From assembly GCA_021151605.1 (NCBI GenBank), contig JAGKWZ010000095.1, positions 1-18,291 of the forward strand: a stretch of DNA of 18,291 nt, read 5' to 3'. Below the pieces are notes generated by a model. That model was not told where the DNA came from, did no database searches, and saw only the letters and a program-made list of their open reading frames with translations. The translations under genes were made by a program, and so were the position numbers. Shown in pieces: positions 7,299 to 12,908 of this stretch; within the stretch, counting starts at the first letter, position 1; the number at the start of each line of letters is the position of its first letter. This DNA is from Verrucomicrobiaceae bacterium (GTDB lineage: Bacteria; Verrucomicrobiota; Verrucomicrobiia; Verrucomicrobiales; Verrucomicrobiaceae).

Positions 7299-7982
7299 TC
7301 AAGCCACCGCTTGAACTAGCTCTGTCATCGCCACCTTGGCATCCGGCTGACCAAAGAACGAAGTGCCGCAGACAAAGAGGTTCGCTCCGTGCTTTTTCGC
7401 AATGGGAGCCGTGTGCGTGTAGATGCCGCCATCGACTTCGAGGTGATACTTCAGCCCATGGGCATCACGGTAATCCCGCGCTGCGGCGAGCTTGGGCATC
7501 GTTTCTTTTTCCATGAAAGGCTGGCCTCCGAAGCCGGGGACCACCGTCATCACGAGCAAGAGATCGATCATGTCCGCATACGGGATCGCAGCTTCAAAAG
7601 GCGTGTTCGGGTGCAGAGCGATGCCGCATTGTTTCCCGGCAGCACGGATGCGCTGCAAGGTCTCGGCAACGGAGGTTTCGTAGTTTGCCTCCACATGGAT
7701 GGTGATGTTATCCGCGCCAGCTTTGAGGAAGCGCTCCAGATAGTGATCCGCCCGGTGGATCATGAGGTGTACATCCAGGAACATCCCCGTGCACTTTCGC
7801 ACGGTCTGCACCATCTGCGGCCCGAAGGAGATGTTGTCCACGAAGGCACCGTCCATCACATCCAGATGCAGCCATTGGACGCCAGCCTCCTCGGCCCGCT
7901 GGACCTCGGCACCTACTTTGGACCAATCAGATGCCAGGAGTGACGGAAGAATAAGCGGAGTCGTGTGAGAAACAGAAGACAT
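7299..7982 (-). CDS. rpe: Ribulose-phosphate 3-epimerase
   Basis: This cytoplasmic TIM-barrel enzyme interconverts ribulose 5-phosphate and xylulose 5-phosphate in the pentose phosphate pathway. The 227-residue length is typical. The metal ligands and catalytic aspartates are all visible: His39 and Asp41 in LHLDVMDGAFV, His72 in LDVHLMI, and Asp184 in LEVDGGI. Ser14 lies in PSLLASD, and the phosphate-gripping loop is VVPGFGGQPF at 147-156. The ATG at 7982 is preferred over an upstream TTG at 8018, which would add a 12-residue tail not expected in this family. It lies 69 bp downstream of pstB on the same strand with no clear terminator between them, so readthrough from the phosphate operon is possible. 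Confidence 0.94.
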   Translation of the reverse strand: MSSVSHTTPLILPSLLASDWSKVGAEVQRAEEAGVQWLHLDVMDGAFVDNISFGPQMVQTVRKCTGMFLDVHLMIHRADHYLERFLKAGADNITIHVEANYETSVAETLQRIRAAGKQCGIALHPNTPFEAAIPYADMIDLLLVMTVVPGFGGQPFMEKETMPKLAAARDYRDAHGLKYHLEVDGGIYTHTAPIAKKHGANLFVCGTSFFGQPDAKVAMTELVQAVA

Positions 7983-8051
7983 ACCCGCCGATGAAGCCCG
8001 CTCCCCCGCGCCACGCAACCGGGAAGTTCGATTCGCCTCAATCGTGCCTCA

Positions 8052-8840
8052 TTAACTGAACGTGCCGCGCAGGTAGGATGAGGTGAGTTTTTCGCGAGGG
8101 TGGGTGAACATTTCCTCGGTGGGACGGTACTCGATGAGCTTTCCTAGATGGAGAAATCCGGTGAAGTCGCTGACTCGCACAGCCTGCTGCATATTATGGG
8201 TGACGATGATGACGGTGTAGTCGTGGGCGAGCTGGTGGATGAGTTCCTCGATCTTCAGCGTGGCGATGGGGTCGAGCGCGGAGCAGGGCTCGTCCATGAG
8301 CAGGACATCGGGCTGCGTGGCGATGGCGCGGGCGATGCAGAGCCTCTGCTGCTGGCCTCCAGAAAGGCTGAGCGCGTTTTGTTTGAGCCGGTCCTTCAGC
8401 TCCTCCCACAGCGCGGCGGAACGCAAGGCGCGCTCGACGGCGTCATCCAGGATGTCGGGCGTTTTTTCGCCATGAGTGCGCAGACCGTAAGCGACGTTTT
8501 CGTAAATGCTCTTCGGGAAGGGGCTGGATTTTTGGAAGACCATGCCGACTTGTTTGCGGAGCTGGGTGAGGTCCACATCGTCGTCGTGGACGTTTTTGCC
8601 TTTGACGAGGATCTCGCCCTTCGTCACGCGTGCCCCAGGGACGCGGTCATTCATGCGGTTGATGCAGCGGAGAAGGGTGCTCTTTCCACAGCCGGAGGGG
8701 CCGATGAGGGCGGTGACGCGGTGGCGCTCAAAGGAGACATTGATGTCAGTCAGCGCGCGGCTGCCACCGTAGGCGAAGTCCATGTCTCGCACCATCACGA
8801 CAGGTGGTGGTGGGGCAGTGATTTTTGACGACGTTAGCAT
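8052..8840 (-). CDS. pstB: Phosphate ABC transporter ATP-binding protein PstB
   Basis: This is the cytoplasmic ATPase of the high-affinity PstSCAB phosphate importer. The 262 residues contain every ABC element: Walker A GPSGCGKST at 47-55, Q-loop glutamine 103 in VFQKSSPFPKSIYENVAYGL, signature LSGGQQQR at 159-166, Walker B VLLMDEP at 179-185, D-loop SALD, and switch His215 in VTHNMQQA. RCINRMNDRVPGARV after Walker A is characteristic of PstB as opposed to other importers. The open frame extends 80 codons further upstream, but that part is antisense-like sequence overlapping pstA. The ATG at 8840, 23 bp after the pstA stop and preceded by GAGAG, is the right start. phoU, often next in pst operons, is absent; rpe follows. 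Confidence 0.96.
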   Translation of the reverse strand: MLTSSKITAPPPPVVMVRDMDFAYGGSRALTDINVSFERHRVTALIGPSGCGKSTLLRCINRMNDRVPGARVTKGEILVKGKNVHDDDVDLTQLRKQVGMVFQKSSPFPKSIYENVAYGLRTHGEKTPDILDDAVERALRSAALWEELKDRLKQNALSLSGGQQQRLCIARAIATQPDVLLMDEPCSALDPIATLKIEELIHQLAHDYTVIIVTHNMQQAVRVSDFTGFLHLGKLIEYRPTEEMFTHPREKLTSSYLRGTFS

Positions 8841-8863
8841 GACTGGGTATTCTCTCAGATGGC

Positions 8864-10048
8864 TTACCAGCGGAATTTGGCCCTCAGATGCCTGCGCAGC
8901 AAAACCGACCCTGCGGCAAGTGCCGCGACGAGGACGAGGAAGATGAAGACGGAGCCGTACTGGGCACGTTCGGAGTATTCGTTTTGGGGGATCTTGGCGG
9001 CGATGGTGTAGATGTGGTAGGGCAGGGCCTGGACGGACTCGGTGAAGATGCCGAGGAAGCGCCCAATGCTCTGCTCCCACTGCGCGAATAGGCCCGCGTC
9101 AGCAGGTAGTGGTGGCAGGTCTTTCTGCCAGGGCAGCTTGTCTTTAAAGGCGAGAGCTGCGGTAAACATGATGGGAGCGGTTTCTCCAGCAGCTCGGGCA
9201 ATGCCGAGGATGCTGCTGGTCAGAATTCCGGGCATGGCAAAGGGCAGGACGCTGTAGCGAATGGTCTGCCAGCGCGTGGCTCCGAGGGCCATGCTTGTCT
9301 CGCGAAAACCCTGCGGGACAGCTTGCAGGCACTGCTCGCTAGCTGTGATGATGACGGGAAGGATGACAAAAGCGAGGGTGAAGCCGCCACTGAGCACGCA
9401 GGTGTCCCAACCTTGGAAACTGAGATAGCTGAAACCGAGCGGGATTTTCAGCAGACTGCGCTCCAGCGGAAGGTCGGTCAGCACGGGTGCGGTCAAAACG
9501 AAGGCTCCAAGGCCGAAGAGGCCGAAGACAACAGAGGGCACGCCGGCGAGATTCAGGATGGCGAGCCGGATCATCTCCACGCGCTTTCCTTTGCTGGCAT
9601 ATTCGCTGAGGTAAATGGCGCAGGAGACGCCAAGAAAGAGGGCGACACTGATGCTGACGAACACCAGCAGAGCCGTGCCAACGATGGGGCCGAGGATGCC
9701 ACCGCCAGAGTAGGCGATGGTGGTATCGGCATGGAAGTCGGCCCCGAGCGCTGCTTTCACCTCATCGACGTGAGTGACATCCACTTCCTGGCGGTGTCCC
9801 TTGACGTCCTCGATGACATGGAGCGTGGAGGGCAGCTCAGTGAGGAAGGTGGTGTTGATAAACGGCCAGGAAGACCGGAAGACGACGGGGGCACCTTTGA
9901 TGAAAATATGAGCCAGGATACCAAGTGTCGCGGCCACGATGAAAAAGGTGCACAGGCGCAGCAGCCAGCGAACCATCGTTTCTCGCCGCTCGATGCGCGA
10001 TTTGGCACCCAGAAAGGGATTGCTTCCAGCGGTGGGTTTCAGACTCAT
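8864..10048 (-). CDS. pstA: Phosphate ABC transporter permease PstA
   Basis: This is one of the two membrane-spanning subunits of the phosphate importer. The ABC-permease EAA loop, which contacts PstB, is at about 238-269 with RETSMALGATRWQTIRYSVLP. Further landmarks are AIYLSEYA at 144-151, LAGVPSVVFGLFGLG at 167-181, and ARAAGETAPIMFTAAL at 284-299. At 394 residues it is longer than the roughly 280-300 residues of compact PstA proteins. The extra length lies in the loop after the first membrane helix (about 55-115, hydrophilic, with KGHRQEVDVTHVDEVKAA) and in the loop before the last helix (about 301-360). The start ATG overlaps the pstC stop by 4 bp, indicating translational coupling. Confidence 0.93.
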   Translation of the reverse strand: MSLKPTAGSNPFLGAKSRIERRETMVRWLLRLCTFFIVAATLGILAHIFIKGAPVVFRSSWPFINTTFLTELPSTLHVIEDVKGHRQEVDVTHVDEVKAALGADFHADTTIAYSGGGILGPIVGTALLVFVSISVALFLGVSCAIYLSEYASKGKRVEMIRLAILNLAGVPSVVFGLFGLGAFVLTAPVLTDLPLERSLLKIPLGFSYLSFQGWDTCVLSGGFTLAFVILPVIITASEQCLQAVPQGFRETSMALGATRWQTIRYSVLPFAMPGILTSSILGIARAAGETAPIMFTAALAFKDKLPWQKDLPPLPADAGLFAQWEQSIGRFLGIFTESVQALPYHIYTIAAKIPQNEYSERAQYGSVFIFLVLVAALAAGSVLLRRHLRAKFRW

Positions 10049-11895
10049 GATTTGGAAAGTTCAAAGCGGCGCACAAAGGCTCGCGCGCACCAGTTCACGA
10101 GCAAGGAGATCACGAAAAGCACGATGCCGACCATAAAAAGAGCCTGCCAGTGAGAACTGCCACGCGACACCTCGCCAAGCTCCTGGGCGATGATGCCTGT
10201 GAGGGTGTGTGCTGGCTGGAAGATGACGCCTGGCCCCGCGCTGAAGTCAGGAATGGCGATGCGGTTTCCGGCGACCAGGAGCACCACCATAGTCTCGCCA
10301 ATGACGCGCCCAAGTCCGAGCAGCACGGCAGCGGCGATACCAGACCGCGCGGCGGGCACGACGACACGGAAGACTGTCTGAAGTTTGGTGGCCCCAAGAG
10401 CATCGGAGGCGTCGATGTAGGCGCGTGGCACATTGTTCAACGCGTCTTCAGTCAGGCTGTACATGGTTGGAAGCGCCATCAGTGCGAGAAGGCAGGCTGC
10501 ATTAAACATGTTGAGCCGTTCCTGAATCGGGAAACCAGGCACCCACTGCAACCAGCTCCACTCGCTGACATCCTTGATCACGTCTCCGAGCAGAGAAATG
10601 CCAATGAAGCCAAGGACCACGGAGGGAATCGCCTGGATGAACTCGATAATGGGTTTGATGAAGTCCTGCTCACGTGCTCCAGCAAATTGGTTGGTATAAA
10701 TCGCCGCGAGCACACTCAAGGGGGTGGCGATCAGGACGGCGATGAGCGCGATGAGCACCGAGCCCGCCAGCAGTGGCACAAATCCGAAGAAGTCCTGCCA
10801 GGAGCTGTTCGTGATCCAGGCGTCTCCGAAGAAGAAAGCCACGACGACCTGGAAGTAGGTGACGCGTTTGTCATGCCGCCATTCCGGCAGCAGTTTGGCA
10901 GCGCTCTTCATCTCTCCAAGATGTATTGGCAGCAGTTCGCGAACTTCCTGGAGCAGTTCGGTAGCCTCGGCGGTGCCTGCCCGATCTGGTAGAGCTGACG
11001 AGGCTTTTTCTGCCAGGCTGATGTAGCCAGCGATGCGCGCGCTGATCTCGGGAATTTGTGAGGTCATCTGCGCTGCACGACCTGAAAAATCCACGGGCTT
11101 GTGGTTCGCCGCAGCATACTCAGCCAGAGCAAGTTCCTTTGTCGCCCGGGCCTGCTTTTTCAGGCCGTCGAGCAGCTCATGCAGCGAGTCGGGCGCGGTT
11201 TCGAACATCTCAACAGCTTCCACGATCGGCTTGAAGCTTTGATGCGCCTCTTGATCCACCCGAATGTAGGCGGAGGAGAGCAAAGACAGGACGACGGGCA
11301 GCTCGGCGGTCTCAGGACTAAGTAGTGAGAGCTCGCGTTTGAGTTGCTTATTCTCGGCTGGTGTAAGGAATGGCGTGGCTGGCAGACGATTCACGGCAGC
11401 GCGAGTTGCTTCCCGCAGCTCCAATCTGGCAGCCGAAAGTTTTTCAGGAGTCGGGGCCGGAATGAGTGCCAGTTGATTGGTCAACACCGCACGCTGAAGG
11501 CGCGTCTGCTCCTCCACCTCGCGCATTTGCTGGTAGGCAGCGTCACGCCGGAGCCGCGCGGGCTGAGTGATGGTGTTCAGAGAGGCGCTCATCGCTCGGC
11601 GGAGGCGGCTGCAAAGCTGCTGATGCTTGGCGAGCGGGCGGCTGATGAGGTCACAAAATTCCAGTCCTGCCTTCCTGTAGGTCGTTAACTCGCGCCGGTA
11701 AGTCGGCAGAAAGTCCACGCCCTCACGCAAAAGGAAAATCATGATGAGTGCCAGCACGATGATGGCTGCACTGGAGTTTAGGGCGAAAAAGCTGCGGATC
11801 GCCTTTTGCTTATCCACTCCAAGGAATGTCCGCCGCTGGCTCTTGAGCAGCAAGGTGCTCAAAGGTGTGCGCTCAGGCGGGGGTGCGTCATGCAT
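10045..11895 (-). CDS. pstC: Phosphate ABC transporter permease PstC with large periplasmic insert
   Basis: This is the partner membrane subunit of PstA. The conserved permease half is about 345-616: SSWQDFFGFVPLLAGSV, FIKPIIEFIQAIPSVVLGF, the EAA loop TEDALNNVPRAYIDASDALG, and GLGRVIGETMVVLLVAGN. The protein has 616 residues, about twice a compact PstC. After the first membrane helix (about 41-63) there are roughly 285 residues, rich in Arg, Glu, Ala, Leu and Gln, that read as long amphipathic or coiled-coil helices before the usual helix-2 region. By topology the insert should lie outside the cytoplasm. Longer PstC forms are known in some other bacteria, so the insert is not by itself evidence of a defect. 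The ATG at 11895 is preferred to a TTG at 11955. The gene starts 75 bp after pstS. Confidence 0.92.
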   Translation of the reverse strand: MHDAPPPERTPLSTLLLKSQRRTFLGVDKQKAIRSFFALNSSAAIIVLALIMIFLLREGVDFLPTYRRELTTYRKAGLEFCDLISRPLAKHQQLCSRLRRAMSASLNTITQPARLRRDAAYQQMREVEEQTRLQRAVLTNQLALIPAPTPEKLSAARLELREATRAAVNRLPATPFLTPAENKQLKRELSLLSPETAELPVVLSLLSSAYIRVDQEAHQSFKPIVEAVEMFETAPDSLHELLDGLKKQARATKELALAEYAAANHKPVDFSGRAAQMTSQIPEISARIAGYISLAEKASSALPDRAGTAEATELLQEVRELLPIHLGEMKSAAKLLPEWRHDKRVTYFQVVVAFFFGDAWITNSSWQDFFGFVPLLAGSVLIALIAVLIATPLSVLAAIYTNQFAGAREQDFIKPIIEFIQAIPSVVLGFIGISLLGDVIKDVSEWSWLQWVPGFPIQERLNMFNAACLLALMALPTMYSLTEDALNNVPRAYIDASDALGATKLQTVFRVVVPAARSGIAAAVLLGLGRVIGETMVVLLVAGNRIAIPDFSAGPGVIFQPAHTLTGIIAQELGEVSRGSSHWQALFMVGIVLFVISLLVNWCARAFVRRFELSKS

Positions 11896-11970
11896 AGGGC
11901 AAACTTTAGAAAAGGGATCAGAGTGGAAACTCGGCCCCTGCACACGGCGCGGCAAAGGGCGATTTTGACA

Positions 11971-12789
11971 TTATTTTGCGCGCGATTTTGGAACAAACCC
12001 CACTTTGGTAATGATCGCCTCTCCAGGGGGGGAATGGCAGAAGTCGATGAAGCTTTTCGTGGTGCCTGTCGGCGTTCCATTCGTGTAAAGAAAGGTGGGT
12101 CTGGCATATGGGTATTTCTTCACCTCTGCCGTGCTTGGCAGAGCCCCATCAATGGAGACGATTTTCGTGCCGGGAGCATGGGCATAGGCTAGCCCGAGAT
12201 AGCCGATACCATTTGGATTTGCCCCTACTTCCGCAGCGATCTGTTCATTGCCGGCCATCTTTTGGCTGTTGGCACCATACTCGCGGTCTCGCATCGCCAG
12301 TCCCATGAAATCCTTGTAGGTGCCAGAGGAGGTGTTGCGGGTATAAATGGAGATCTGTCCTGGTGTGCCGCCGACCTCACTCCAGTCTTGGATATCTCCT
12401 GTGAAGATCTGTAGAACCTGTTTTTTTTTCAGATCACTCACCGGATTGTTTTTGTTTACCACAAGCACGATCACGTCCCAGGCGATCTCAAATTCCTGGA
12501 GATCACGACCCTTCGCACGAAATTCCGCCCCCTCTTCTGGCTTTACCTTGCGGCTAGACATTCCGATTTCCGCCGTGCCAGAGGCCAGATTGGTGAAGGC
12601 TGTGGAGGAGCCCTCTGCGGCGATGTCGAAGCTTACCTTGCCAGCCTGCTTTTTAAATGCCTCTGCCAATTGGGGTAGCAGCTTGGCACCAAGCGTGTCT
12701 GACCCGCGAATGCGCAGGGTCGATTGCGCCATGATGGCAGGTGCCACCAGGAGGCAGGTGAGTGTGCTAATGATCCAACGAGAAAGCAT
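11971..12789 (-). CDS. pstS: Periplasmic phosphate-binding protein PstS
   Basis: This extracytoplasmic receptor captures phosphate and delivers it to PstC/PstA. The 272 residues begin with a signal peptide ending at about Ala21 (VAPAIMA). There is no lipobox cysteine, so the protein is probably soluble rather than a lipoprotein. Phosphate-contact loops are recognisable: RIRGSDTLG at 26-34, the EGSSTAFTNLASGTAEIGMSSR block at 59-80 (first helix loop and Arg80), and TRNTSSGTYKDF at 150-161. GIGYLGLAYA at 194-203 is also family-typical. As first gene of the cluster, its upstream 119-bp gap should carry the operon's promoter. A run of nine A residues in the coding strand (bases 12421-12429) encodes three lysines. 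Confidence 0.94.
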   Translation of the reverse strand: MLSRWIISTLTCLLVAPAIMAQSTLRIRGSDTLGAKLLPQLAEAFKKQAGKVSFDIAAEGSSTAFTNLASGTAEIGMSSRKVKPEEGAEFRAKGRDLQEFEIAWDVIVLVVNKNNPVSDLKKKQVLQIFTGDIQDWSEVGGTPGQISIYTRNTSSGTYKDFMGLAMRDREYGANSQKMAGNEQIAAEVGANPNGIGYLGLAYAHAPGTKIVSIDGALPSTAEVKKYPYARPTFLYTNGTPTGTTKSFIDFCHSPPGEAIITKVGFVPKSRAK

Positions 12790-12848
12790 GAAAAATAGGT
12801 CCGAAGCGTGCCAGTCAGCCTGAAAGACTTCGTGTCAGTACTTGCTCC

Positions 12849-12893
12849 CTGTCAAAATCTTGTCGCCAGTAACATGTGACGGTTTCGTAACCT
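12849..12893. promoter_or_regulatory. Candidate Pho-box region upstream of pstS
   Basis: The 119-bp gap before pstS holds two pairs of half-sites, each spaced 11 bp, the period of PhoB-type direct repeats (consensus CTGTCAT/C). On the plus strand CTGTCA (12849-12854) is followed by TTGTCG (12860-12865). On the minus strand, in the pstS direction, GTTAC (12887-12891) is followed by GTCAC (12876-12880). The first pair also yields a TTGACA on the minus strand at 12850-12855, but I see no good -10 at the right distance. The location and period suit phosphate control; the match is imperfect. Confidence 0.35.
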
Positions 12894-12908
12894 TAAGCCC
12901 GTTCGTGC

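Noticed and set aside
7299..7314. TCAAGC/GCTTGA hairpin at the 3' end of rpe as a terminator
   Set aside because: The stem is only six bp, it overlaps the stop codon and last codons, and no T-run follows on the minus strand.
8841..9080. 80-codon N-terminal extension of PstB
   Set aside because: It overlaps the pstA coding region, is Arg/His/Pro-rich and unlike any PstB; the ATG at 8840 gives the normal length.
9323..10153. 276-codon plus-strand open frame across pstA
   Set aside because: It is antisense to the conserved PstA permease; its acidic low-complexity product is a codon-bias shadow.
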